Assembly (NCBI GenBank): GCA_020809705.1
Contig: CP085833.1
Span: forward strand, 992,001 to 1,056,000
Origin: Calonectria ilicicola
Taxonomy: Eukaryota > Ascomycota > Sordariomycetes > Hypocreales > Nectriaceae
Direction: 5' to 3'
Length of the DNA: 64,000 bases
Notes under the pieces: model-generated
What the model was told of the DNA's origin: nothing
The model's database searches: none
What the model saw: only the letters and a program-made list of their open reading frames with translations
Position numbers and translations under genes: made by a program
Part shown: in pieces, positions 33,874 through 44,289 of the stretch
Position numbering within the stretch: the first letter of the stretch is position 1
Layout of the letters: every line of letters starts with the position of its first letter

Positions 33874-34742
33874 GAAGGCTACTGTAAGTGACACAAGTTG
33901 AAGTTTGTTGTCGATGTGGAAAAGAGGTGTGGAAAAAGAGTGAGTAAATTAGTAATTTGACAAGAGAGGAATGTTTAGATATTGGATGGGGGATGGTTAT
34001 AAGGATTTAAGAAGTTACCCGAAAGTTTCTGACATCCACTAGGAAACTCCGAACAAACTAAAAAGAAAAGGGCTAATTACCGACTATGCAGATATTTTCA
34101 CATGAGAGAAAATACCCCATATCGCTTTTACGATCGACTGCTCCAAAAACCCTGCATTCCAACAGAGTGTTAATCCCATTGTAATAAACTGCTCTAATTG
34201 AAAAAATCTCTAATTATACCGGATGTGTTTCCTCCTTGTGCATGAGGGTGGCCTTAGGCTCACTGTGAGGGAACCACAAAGCCATCACTGCCACCGCTGT
34301 CAACTTGAATCACCCGATGAATCGGTTGGTTATAGTTCATATATTCACCGACCGATGTTCCACTTCAAGTGCAACTCTATAAACCCACAATTGTTTCAGT
34401 TGACCACTTTTTGGTAGGCCTTATTCTGGCAGGCCTGAAACCTTAACCTGTCCAATCATACTATTCGTCAGACCCTGAATCAATAGTCAATTGGTCAACA
34501 CGAGTAAACGACCCACCTACTCCAGCGTGTTCCCAGTGCGACTCGGTCGGCGGAAAATAGTATTGCAATTGCATGGACCCGTCAATTCACCGTTGAAAAA
34601 TGTGCCGATTATAACGTCAGAGAACAACAACCTTTTTACTATCTCTATGCTAGAAATCTTATTGTATCTTAAATATGTCCTTTTCTCAAGTAAGAATACG
34701 AGAAGCAAGTATAATCTGTATACCAATAAGCCATACGTCATT
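33874..34742. promoter_or_regulatory. TRI13-TRI14 divergent promoter with putative TRI6 sites
   Basis: Divergent intergenic region of 869 bp. Three minus-strand YNAGGCC matches occur at 34250-34256 (TAAGGCC), 34417-34423 (TAAGGCC) and 34432-34438 (TCAGGCC), the last two only 15 bp apart. They lie about 310-490 bp upstream of TRI14 and 380-560 bp upstream of the P450, so either or both could be controlled. No gene was recognised here. Confidence 0.5.
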
Positions 34743-35920
34743 ATGTTGCCACAAGTTATCTTGAACCACTTGAGTTCGATTGGCAAAGCTGCTTCGACAT
34801 GGACTTCGGGTAGTAGCCAGCTCAGCTATACTCAGCCATGCCCACCGTTGCCAAAAGGCGATCTCAGCTATGATATATACATGGGATATCCTGAGATGTT
34901 TGCTTGGGATAAGAAGCGTTGCGTGGCATACGTCAGGTACGTCATCTTTCAATGTACAACAGATAGTTTTCGCCAAATTTACCAGCTTCAAGCAACCTAT
35001 ACAACGCCACCGTCAGCACTTGGGATCCTTACAAGTCCGTTGTTATCGATACCATCCACTTTCCTGGACTGAGTCATCCCGGAAACTCAGCCAGCCCCAA
35101 TCCTCTGCACGCCAGCGGAATTATCTTGAAGCCTGACGCCTATCAAGCGGAGACTCTTGAAGTCGTCATCGATAACGGAGACGCCTTCTATAGTGATGGT
35201 TTCAATGTATCGGGGCCTGACTATTTGATGAGTATAGATTTGGAGACCAAGGAGGTCTCTAGCCAGTTGCGTCTCAACAACGGCCTCTATGCCGGGTACG
35301 CGGATGCTAGCCTTGGACCTGATGGAAATACCTACGTCCTGGGTACCTACGCTTCCAACATCCTACGAGTGACCCCAGAGAAGGAAATCTCGACATTCTA
35401 TGTCGCTGAGCCCCTCGGACCGCCCCGGTTTTACGGTTTCACCGGTATTGCTCATGTTGGAGACGCTATGATCGTTCCCGACAATATCATCGGGCAGCTC
35501 ATTCGCTTCAGCGTTCACGACAAGGTTGGAACGCCTGTTACCATCAAGCAGACTCCTTACCACGGCTTCAAGACTGCAAATGTTCTGCATTTTCCAGAGA
35601 GATACAACGACACTATTCTTCTAGCTGCTGAGAATACGACGCCGGATCATCCTTTCGGCGGTGTTGCGGTTTACCAGGATAAGAGTAAGCAGTTCAACGA
35701 AGTTGAGTTTCTAGGCTTCTTGCCAAGCCGTCTCACCAATGCATTGGCGACCTCTGCACGACAATTAGCTGATCGTATTTACGTTGTTGCGCTCCCTACT
35801 GATGGTGCCAACATTACTGTTGCCGGAGAGAGCAGTCGCTTCTTGTTCCAGGATATCACTGAGGACTTGGATCTGATGATTAATCCCAAGGTCGAGGACA
35901 ATGCTCGCGAGGAGATTTAG
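34743..35920 (+). CDS. TRI14: TRI14-like protein of the trichothecene cluster
   Basis: Exons are 34743-34936 and 34993-35920, giving 373 residues, close to known TRI14. The intron (GTACGT..AAG) restores the run CVAYVS-NLYNATVSTW. The protein looks like a six-bladed beta-propeller of the SMP-30/gluconolactonase-like class, with repeated DxxGNxYV-type strands (DASLGPDGNTYVLGTY; GIAHVGDAMIVPD). In Fusarium, TRI14 is dispensable for toxin synthesis in culture but affects production on the plant; its biochemical role is unresolved. It is transcribed away from the TRI13-like P450. The start at 34743 gives the shortest sensible N-terminus; the frame is open further upstream to 34491, but that extension lacks features. 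Confidence 0.87.
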
Positions 35921-36565
35921 ATTGGAAGACGGATAGTACGTCGAGAGGTGTATAAACTCTATATACTTCTAACGTACTCTATGAGATGCGCGATGAGACT
36001 ACAGTTTTATTAGCAACATTGTTTTATCAACATGGCATGAATAGAAGGATATAAAGTGTTCCTATCTCAGCAACAATTTCAGTGTTTGTATTCTAATATC
36101 TGCTTTTTTTGAGTGTATTAGCTGTCTAGGAAGTGTGAATATTAGAGTTAAAGTGATTATATTATAAGTAGTAGCACTCAAGTATTATTCTTACCTTTAC
36201 TTTATTAGTAGAATTGTTATGGGTTGGATGAGATGTAAAGGTCGTTGTTATTTTATTATCCAAGAGCTAATAAAGACAGCCTCGTGTTACCCGGTTTCGC
36301 CAGTCTAAGAGTTACTCCCTAGATCCTAGGCTACCTAGCCTATGGCAAATTTCTTCCTACTTCTAGCTATGTCTAGCAGCTTCCAACAGCAACTTGGAAC
36401 AGTGGCTGTAGCGGCTACTGTAGCTGTGACTCCAGTTTCCCACGGCAGATAGGTCAACAGTTAGGAACAGCAGCAGCAACAGCAGTTTCAACATCTATAT
36501 ATAATACTTGTAGTGTCAGATATATCACTAAGCCTTAGTACTCTACATATACCATTATACTATAT
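35921..36565. other. Intergenic between convergent TRI14 and TRI7
   Basis: Contains the 3' regions of both genes. A CAG-rich microsatellite-like stretch lies at about 36460-36490. Nothing else was recognised. Confidence 0.4.
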
Positions 36566-37956
36566 CTAAGCTTCAATACCGACTGCAAATCTTAAGATAA
36601 CACCACTGACAAGCAGCACAGTTTGGGCAGTTTGGGGGCCAATCTTATCCACCACACTCACTGGAACAACCCACGTATTATCTGGAGGCAGTCGAGCGTT
36701 ATGGTAAAGATACCATGGTGATGTCATGACGAACCAGAATGTCACCCAGACATACCCCACGAGCTTATGCCATAAAGGAACTCCTTCCTCCACGCCGGTG
36801 ATCCGGCGGCATAGTGCTTGAATCGTATCCTCGAGGATAATACCAACGACGAAAGAGCCGAAGAAAGCAAGTGCGGGTAGTTTGGAGGGCGGCCCCCAAC
36901 AAAATGAATCAATAGCCATATGCACAACAGCCGATGCCAAGAAGACACCTGCGATATTCATATACCGCTCGATAATAGACGGCCGTGGAAGCCGCAAAAG
37001 ACCTCGGCATATAAAGTTACTGGTCGAGGTAAGGGCCCAGCGACAATACGAATGCCAGAATGTGCTGCTGTCGTGTTAGAATTGCTACGTTTTGAAGGAT
37101 ACAATGTTAGGAGAACCTACCTCCAGAAACCTCGAATAGTGTATGCATCCCAGATACTGCCAAACAGCGGCGGCCATTGTTTGGGAGATGTAAAGCCAAA
37201 AAGGACCGAGACCAGAGATAGAACGCGATATGGGAGATCGATGGTTACGCGGCCAGGGATCACCCAAGCAACAACTCCAACGGTACAGCGGCCTAGCCAT
37301 TGTTCGGGGGTAGCCTCCAGATAATTGTACTCCGTGCCTTCCGCAAACATTCTCTGCGTATTTTCTGGGTTTGTAGTCATGGAAGAAGTGTAGATGATAT
37401 CCAGAAGAAGATATTGCCATGTAACTGTCAGTATCTGGCGAAAGATGAACCAGCCACGTGTTGGCTCCAGTAGTCCATCACGCCGGGTATAAAATCGGGG
37501 GAAGTTAACGATATGTTTTGCTTGCCATGGCGTTCCAATGCCTCGCACATTGAAAATGAGACTAACGGCACAATATACTTTATACACCAGATTGTCGGAA
37601 CGTCGGAATACATCATTCTTGGCAAGATCATTGGCATCGAGTCTTGTAAGGACTAGAAAGTTGCAGCTTTGGAGTATGAAAAGTGCTGTGAGTGCCAGAG
37701 ATAAGCTGCGATGCGAAAGGCTCCAGCCAATGCCAGCCAACTCTTGAAAAAGTTGCTTCCCCACTGCAAGCACGATAGCAGGGGAAGCGTATCGGACGAC
37801 GGAAGAAGGTCCAGACTTTGATGTTGAAATAATGACCAGCGCAGCATATGTGGTGACACCCAGTAGAAGCGAGATGCACTTGAGTACGTTGGAAGTCTGG
37901 GGACTTTCCAAAAATTTTGCATAGTCCATGGCGGTGTTGCCAGTGCTGACATTCAT
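36566..37956 (-). CDS. TRI7: Membrane-bound O-acyltransferase, trichothecene 4-O-acetyltransferase-like (TRI7)
   Basis: Exons are 37121-37956 and 36566-37064, giving 444 residues. The intron (GTAGGT..CAG) joins the family motif FW-x3-WH (RGFWSTFWHS). An alternative CAG three bases upstream would add one serine. The protein has many hydrophobic helices and the active-site-type histidine in SAVVHMAIDS, as in the wax-synthase-like MBOAT group that includes TRI7. TRI7 acetylates the C-4 hydroxyl introduced by TRI13. TRI7 is broken or absent in nivalenol- and DON-type Fusarium strains, whereas here the gene is intact. It is divergent from TRI8, with the 17-bp AGGCCT array in the shared 1-kb promoter. 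Confidence 0.82.
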
Positions 37957-38963
37957 TGTGTCTGTGGTTTCTTATTATCAACTAGTGTTGTTGTGTTGGG
38001 AAAATGATGAAAATCAGTTGCTTCATGCAGGCAGGCTATGTGCTGAAGTGTGCCCGGATGAAGTAAAGAAATAGGAAAGAGTTGGAGTCAGATCAAAGTG
38101 AGGCCTGACTAGTGGAACCATTTGACAGGTAATGAAGCATCCGTTAGATAGGCTTTACAAGTACACTCAACTGAGATCTTACTTATTGGTGCTTATGTAG
38201 GAGACAAGTAAGGCCTAATAGGTGTAAGGCCTATCATGGTGTAAGGCCTAACATAATGTAAGGCCTAACATAGTGTAAGGCCTAACATAATGTAAGGCCT
38301 AACATAGTGTAAGGCCTGACATAGTATAAAGCTTAATATAGTGTAAGGCCTAACATAGTGTAAGGCCTGACATAGTATAAAGCTTAATATAGTGTAAGGC
38401 CTAACATAGTATAAAGCTTAATATAGTGTAAGGCCTAACATGTAAGGCCTAATATGGTGCTAAGAGGAGATCGACACTCAGAACTGGGGATCTTGGTGGA
38501 TCCGAAAACTATCCCTGTTTTGCCAAACCAAAACATTCATACTGGCATGCGTCTATTCATTCGATTCACCAATATCAACACCGCAACGAAATTCTACAGG
38601 ACGGATCTGAAAGAAAGTCATCCCAGGTGAGAATTAAGCGAGAAGTTCTACACATTCTTTCAAGTTCAGATAGGTTCAATTGTTGTTTAACTTGGCGATG
38701 GTTGGATTTTTATTGTCAATTGATCTGCGATTAAATACTATCCATGGCTCACTATGACTTTTTTAGCGATAGTTCCGGTGTAATTTCGTCTACTGATACC
38801 AATAGATGTACTGCACTCCGGTTTTTCGACACCGTCTAATCCCCGATGCGTATCGCTCAGCTATAAATACCTACGCTGCACTAACAAGGTAGATCATGCA
38901 GCACCACTCCTTGAAGTTTCACAGAGCAAATAAAGGGCTAATCTTTCGAATTTGTCTTGCAAG
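37957..38963. promoter_or_regulatory. TRI7-TRI8 divergent promoter
   Basis: This 1-kb region separates two divergent start codons. It contains a double-strand TRI6-type site at 38099-38108 (TGAGGCCTGA) and, about 100 bp further, the tandem 17-bp array annotated separately. A TATA-like TATAAATA is present near 38861-38868, about 100 bp before the TRI8 start. Confidence 0.6.
38207..38459. repeat. 17-bp tandem array of palindromic TRI6-type sites
   Basis: The unit consensus is TAAGGCCTAACATAGTG (17 bp). AGGCCT starts at 38211, 38227, 38244, 38261, 38278, 38295, 38312, 38346, 38363, 38397, 38431 and 38445. Three more units, at 38329, 38380 and 38414, keep the register but read AAGCTT. Spacing is 17 bp apart from the first (16) and last (14) intervals. 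A 51-bp higher-order unit (AGGCCT-AAGCTT-AGGCCT) repeats twice from about 38311. Most AGGCCT units match YNAGGCC on both strands. The array lies about 250 bp upstream of TRI7 and 500 bp upstream of TRI8. The array and its period are seen directly; that it binds TRI6 is inferred from the published consensus. Confidence 0.9.
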
Positions 38964-40328
38964 ATGGTTGCCCTTCGTTTGGTCGCTATTCTGAACCTGT
39001 GGCTAGGATTCGTTGCCGCCACTCCAGGTTCACTGTTGCACAAGAGAGCTGAATCATCAGAGCCCCTTCCACCAAGCAAGGACCCATGGTATGCTGCGCC
39101 ACCTGGATTTGAAAGCGCCGAGCCTGGTGCCGTTCTGAAAGTGCGGCCTGTTCCTGGAAATCTGACCAGAATCACCGCCAACAGCTCTGCATCCTATAAT
39201 ATCCTCTACCGCACAACCGACAGTCATTTTAAGCCTACTTGGGCCGTCACCACACTCTTTTTCCCCAAGCTCGGTCCCGACAGCGCCGCCCAGAGACACT
39301 TCCAGCAAAGTGCCCTCCTGTCTTTCCAAGTACCTTACGACTCTCCCGACGTCGATGCTAGCCCCAGTTACAGCATGTATAGCGCGGACAGTGCATCTAC
39401 CGGACCCTACACAGCTGCTCTAGGTGCAGGACTTTTTGTTTCTGTCCCTGATTACGAAGGTCCTTTGGCTGCATTCACTGCTGGTATTATCTCTGGACAT
39501 GCGGTTTTGGACTCGATTCGGGCTGTTCTGTCACTCGACTTGGGTCTCAATAAAACTGCTGCTCCCCGTGTTGCTCTCTGGGGTTATTCTGGCGGTGCGC
39601 TAGCTAGCGAGTGGGCATCGGAACTCGCAGTACAATACGCGCCCGATCTAATAGCGGGGCCTATTGTTGGCGCTGCGCTGGGCGCTCCACTAGCGAACAT
39701 CACCACTCTTATGCTCTCTGTCAATGGCGAAGCCACAGCTGGTTTGGTGCCAAATGGTCTTTTGGGTCTTACGAGTCAGTATCCCGAGACGCGCAAGTAC
39801 CTTGTGTCCAAACTCAACACTCAAGGTCCATACAACAAAACCGGCTTTTTAGCTGCTGAAGGCTTTGACATTACCGAATCTGGCGTCTTCTACGCCGATA
39901 TCGACATTAACAAGTACTTCCAGAATGGTACCGATATTCTCAACGACCCCAAGATCCTCGCCCTTATCCACCGGGAAAGTGTTATGGGATATTACGGCGT
40001 TCCCAGGTGGCCGCTCTTCATTTACCAGGCTATCTCTGACGAAGTGGCCAAGATAGCCGAGACAGTTGCCCTGGTCGAGAGGTATTGTGGCGTTGGGGCT
40101 ACTATCCTCTTCGAAAAGAACACCGTCGGCTCGCACTACGAGGAGGCTGATAATAGTAGGGCAGCAGCTGTTCAATGGCTCACAGCTCTCCTCAAGGGTG
40201 AAATTAGCGAAAACAATAATGAGGGTTGTATGACCCGGGAGGTGACAAGAAATGTCACCTCAAGTGTCTTAACACGACGTGGGGATGCCCGTAAGAGCGT
40301 TTTTGATCTTTGGTCTTCCAACGCTTGA
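38964..40328 (+). CDS. TRI8: Trichothecene C-3 esterase, secretory-lipase family (TRI8)
   Basis: The gene is a single 454-residue frame starting at the ATG at 38964. The N-terminus is a signal peptide (MVALRLVAILNLWLGFVAAT). The lipase nucleophile elbow is G207-Y-S209-G-G within ALWGYSGGALASEW. The later blocks IYQAISDEV (Asp region) and GSHYEEADN (His region) complete a typical LIP-family triad. Potential N-glycosylation sites (NLT, NSS, NKT, NIT, NGT) are numerous. TRI8 removes the C-3 acetyl placed by TRI101, giving the final, more toxic 3-hydroxyl compound. Having TRI8 in the same region as TRI101 completes the protect/deprotect pair. The gene is directly followed by the RIP-degraded transposon block. 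Confidence 0.85.
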   Translation: MVALRLVAILNLWLGFVAATPGSLLHKRAESSEPLPPSKDPWYAAPPGFESAEPGAVLKVRPVPGNLTRITANSSASYNILYRTTDSHFKPTWAVTTLFFPKLGPDSAAQRHFQQSALLSFQVPYDSPDVDASPSYSMYSADSASTGPYTAALGAGLFVSVPDYEGPLAAFTAGIISGHAVLDSIRAVLSLDLGLNKTAAPRVALWGYSGGALASEWASELAVQYAPDLIAGPIVGAALGAPLANITTLMLSVNGEATAGLVPNGLLGLTSQYPETRKYLVSKLNTQGPYNKTGFLAAEGFDITESGVFYADIDINKYFQNGTDILNDPKILALIHRESVMGYYGVPRWPLFIYQAISDEVAKIAETVALVERYCGVGATILFEKNTVGSHYEEADNSRAAAVQWLTALLKGEISENNNEGCMTREVTRNVTSSVLTRRGDARKSVFDLWSSNA

Positions 40329-40554
40329 GAACTATTTCACTGTACCTATAATCTAGAATTTAGATAGTCCGATACTATTTAATTTTAAGTATCTGATGTA
40401 TCGTGTTAGTGAGCGTTGCCCTTTTAGCTGAATTGGCTCTAGCGTGGCGACCTAGACTCCAATGTTAAAATGGAGGATTTAATCTTATTAATTAAGGGAT
40501 AAGCATCTTTTTCTATTCTTCTATTTTTTATTTTTTTTAAATAATATAGTTTGT
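40329..40554. other. TRI8 3' flank entering the AT-rich block
   Basis: Base composition drops from normal to AT-rich near 40480-40550. No gene is seen. Confidence 0.4.
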
Positions 40555-40830
40555 CTTTCATATAGTTATTTTCTTCCTCTTAGGAAAGGAAGATGCCGAC
40601 AAAGTCACAGGACCTAAAGGCATGCCTTATAATAGACTTTTAGATCTATTAGTATAATTGCCCTTATATTAACTTTAGAATTTAAAGATAATATAAAATA
40701 AAAAAACTTTAATAATAAAAAATCTTATATAATAAAAAAAAGAATTTTATTTAAATAAATCTTTTTTAAATATATATTAAAAAAATCTTTAAATATATAT
40801 TTTTAAATATATATAATGTACATGATAAGC
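40555..40830. repeat. Heavily RIP-mutated left copy of a direct repeat
   Basis: From ATAGTTATTTTCTTCC onward, this segment aligns with the segment starting near 42252. Differences are mainly G-to-A and C-to-T (for example AAAGTCACAGG here, AAGGTCACGGG there; CATGCCTTATAAT here, CACGCCTCATGAT there). The first 80 or so bases are well preserved; the rest has become nearly pure A/T. It flanks the Fot1/pogo relic on its left. Confidence 0.7.
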
Positions 40831-40889
40831 GAGCGCTACAGACAAGCAAGCACTACAAAAATCCCTTATACACACCACAAACTATTTAA

Positions 40890-42245
40890 TCAATTGCTTT
40901 TCAACAACCAAAGATATCTCAAATAACTACTAAGGCTAGAACTATTCTTACCCTTCAAGCTATTAAACAGAACCAAAAATTAAGTATCCGAAAGGCTGCC
41001 TTAATCTATAAGATAGATGAGAAAAGGCTATATTACTAGCAAAATAGTATTTAGTCTTGAAGTAATATTATCTTTAATTTATATAAGCTATTTAATCTAA
41101 AAGAAAAGATTATTATTAATTTTATTCTAGATTTAGATTTGTGAGGATTTTTTTATGATTGTATGGTATTAAAGAAATAGTTAATTAATTGCTTTTTAAT
41201 TAAAATATATTATTTATTAGTAAGTATTAGGCTTTAAATTTTATTAAGTATTATTTAAAGTTTAAAATATAATTCTTTTAGAAATATAATTATAAAAGGA
41301 TTAAATATAAAAATTTAAAAATAATTAATAATTAGTTTTAATTTATAATTAATATAATAGGTAAGTATAATATTTAATTAAATAATATATATAATTTTGA
41401 TAAGATTAGCTTTATAATGGGTATTATTATAATTAAAATAATTATAATAGATATAAAAAGGTATTCAAATCTAAAATTAATTCAGCCTAGAAATCAAGAA
41501 TAGATAATAGTAATTTAAGCTATTAATACAAAAGGCTAGACTATCCTACTATTTCTTATTATTATAGGCTAATATTATCTTGCTAACTAGTATTAAGAAA
41601 GTAATCTTCCTAATAATTAAATTATTACAATTACCTCAAATAGCTAGATTAATAATAAAATAGGTTTTAAGTAATTAAAATACTTTAATTACTATATAAT
41701 TAATTAATTAATTACTATTATTTTTTAATTTTTAATAAATATAAAAGTTATTATTTAATTAAGTTTAAGGAATATTATAAGAACAATAAAATTATTATAT
41801 TTTATATACTATTTAATTCATTTTATCTACTTTAACCACTTAATATTACATACTTTAAACCACTAAAAACAATATATAGAAAGAAAATAAAATATTTAAT
41901 TAAATACTTTATTACCTATATTTCAAAGGCTAACTTCTTCCTAACTTTCTATAATATATATAATACTACTATAATAGAAAGAAATATTAAAGTAGGTTTT
42001 AAAGGAATTAGATTTAATTCTTTAGATTTAAAAAATATTATATTAAAGTTTAATGTGTAACTATAGACTCCAATACTATTTAATTAAATACTTAAGCTTA
42101 TTAGCTCTTAGACCTTAAAGATTCTAAGAAATATTATTAAAATTAGCTTATAATCTAAGTATTTTAAAAATAAATTAAAAGGCTTTAAAATATTTTTTTA
42201 AAGTTTATTATTAAAATATTATAATTACTTTTTAAAGGAATAAAG
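40890..42245 (+). mobile_element. RIP-degraded Fot1/pogo-type DNA transposon
   Basis: Although riddled with stops, the plus strand keeps the order of pogo/Fot1 transposase blocks. Near 40930-41010 it reads TLQAIKQNQKLSIRKAALIY, the helix-turn-helix start. Near 41120-41150 it keeps the LDLDSRGF block with the arginine codon turned to a stop. Near 41480-41590 it keeps the QPGN..WV..I.A(I)N..G region and the LANWY-like stretch. Near 41815-41860 it keeps a block resembling the conserved PxxSHxxQPLD segment. The change pattern is almost entirely G-to-A and C-to-T, hence RIP. It cannot encode a working enzyme. Confidence 0.75.
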
Positions 42246-42249
42246 AAGA

Positions 42250-42480
42250 TTATATAGTTATTTTCTTCCTTTTAGGAAAGGAAGATGCCGACAAGGTCAC
42301 GGGACCTAAAGGCACGCCTCATGATAGACTTTCACATCGATTGGTACAATCGCCCTTGTGCCAACTCTGAAGCCTAAAGGCAACACAAGATGAAAACCTT
42401 GATAGATGGAACCCTCGTACAATAAAAGGAAGAATTTTCTACCAGCCAGGAATGCAGTAACGCACACTCAAACAAACCTC
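42250..42480. repeat. Lightly mutated right copy of the direct repeat (GC island)
   Basis: This is a 230-bp island of normal base composition inside the AT block. It matches 40555-40830 but has far fewer transitions. It is the right-hand flank of the Fot1/pogo relic. The contrast in mutation load between two copies of one repeat is unusual, since RIP normally hits both duplicates. Confidence 0.7.
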
Positions 42481-43284
42481 TTTAAATTAATAATATTAAT
42501 TTAAATATAAATAAATAAAAATATTTATTAAAATTTAAAAAAATTAAAAAAATTTAATAATAAAATAATATAAAAAATGAAATTAAAATTAAATTAATTT
42601 TTTAAAAATATAATTTTTTTTAAAAATATATTTAAAAATAATAAAGTTTTTATTTAAAAATAATAATAAATAATAAAATTAATATTAAAATATTTTAAAA
42701 TATTTAAATATAAAAGATCTTTTTAAAAAAAAATAAAAATAGTTTTTAAAGAAATTAAATAAAAAAGGCTATAAATAGATTAATATATTAAATAAAAAGG
42801 TTATAAGAATATAATAATAAAAGAAAAAGGAAGGAAAAGGGTAAGAAAGACTATATATTAGAATAGAAAATGTAAATAATAGTTTAATTAAATAATTAAT
42901 AGGATATAATTAGTGAAATAATATAGTTTAATATTAAGATATTTTATTATTTAAAAATTAAAAGATTTATATTAAGATTTTATTTTTTTAAATATTAACA
43001 ATAAGATTTTATATTATAAATAAATAATATTTTAAAAGATTTTTAAAATTTTATTTATAAAAATTAAAAAAAAATTTTAAATAATAAATAAATATATATT
43101 TTAATAAATTATAAATTTTATTTTAATAATTATATTATTATTAAATATTAAATATAAAAAAAAATTTAATTATTTAAATAAATATTATTTAATTTTTCTT
43201 TTTTCTTAATTTTATTATATAAGATTTATTTATTATTTTTTTTAATTTTTATAAATAAACTTTATTTCTTTTTAAATTTTAATT

Positions 43285-44175
43285 ATTATAACAAACTGGA
43301 TTCACAACTAGTGTAAAGTATAAATAGGACTATAATAAACCTCTATTTTTATTACTAAGACTTTAATTTAATAAATTATAAAACTATTTACCTATACTTA
43401 TTATATAATACTATTATAAATATTCTTACTTTATAATATCTTATATTAATATATATTTAATATATATATTTAATTAATTCTTTTAATTCTATATTTTTAT
43501 AATTATTTTCTTCTTTTAAAAGCTTATTTTTAAATTTTAAAAGATTTAATAAAAATAATATTATTTTTATATTTTATTATTTTATTTTTTATATATTCTT
43601 TTAATTTATTTATAATAATTATATATTAAAATTATTATATTTTTAAAATAAGTTTTAAATTTTTATATATTATATTTTATAAATTATTTAATTTATTTAA
43701 TTTAATATAATATTTTATTATTATTATTTTTATATATAATAATCTTTTTAATTTTTTACTTATTTTTTTTTAATTAGTTTTAATAAGTAAATAATAATAT
43801 TATTTTTAATATCTTTTTAAAATTTAAATAAAAAAATTAAGAAAATATTATATATTTATTAATATTACTTAAATAAATATATTTTATAGGTTTATTATTT
43901 TATTTTTTTAATAATAATAATCTTAATGAATTTAAATATAAATTTCTTATATTTAAACTTAAAGTTCTTTATAAATAAATTAATAATCTATTCTTTTTTA
44001 TACTTTATAATAATATATTTTTTATTATAATATTTAATTTATATTTTTATAACTTTTTATTAATATTATTAAATTTAAATATATATATAATTTAAAGCTT
44101 TAATATACTTTTATATATTTTATATATAAATCTTTAAATATTTTAAAGTATACTTAATTATTTTAAAATAATAAT
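43285..44175 (-). mobile_element. Inverted arm: 3' end of a Ty3/gypsy element, minus strand
   Basis: This segment matches the reverse complement of about 53045-53942. The outer end (AACTGGATTCACAACT near 43294) pairs with AGTTGTGAATCCAGTT near 53920. The inner end near 44100-44165 pairs with about 53060-53120. It therefore corresponds to the integrase C-terminal/LTR end of the same element family in opposite orientation. It is likely a truncated second copy rather than the 5' LTR of the plus-strand element. Confidence 0.65.
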
Positions 44176-44177
44176 AT

Positions 44178-44285
44178 TACAATCCTGGCAATTACATATC
44201 CAAGAGGTCATAGGACACAGCACATGCCCTCAACATAGACCCATATAACTAGGTCCATTATTAGATAAAGATCTTGCTGCTTTTT
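44178..44285. other. Unmutated GC island inside the transposon block
   Basis: About 105 bases of normal composition (from AATCCTGGCAATTACATATC to GATCTTGCTGC) lie between the minus-strand arm and the plus-strand gypsy relic. I do not recognise the sequence. It may be pre-insertion host DNA or a single-copy part of another element that escaped RIP. Confidence 0.4.
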
Positions 44286-44289
44286 AATA

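Noticed and set aside
38207..38459. CRISPR-like array
   Set aside because: The repeat is a contiguous 17-bp tandem unit without unique spacers, in a eukaryotic genome, and is better explained by tandem regulatory motifs.
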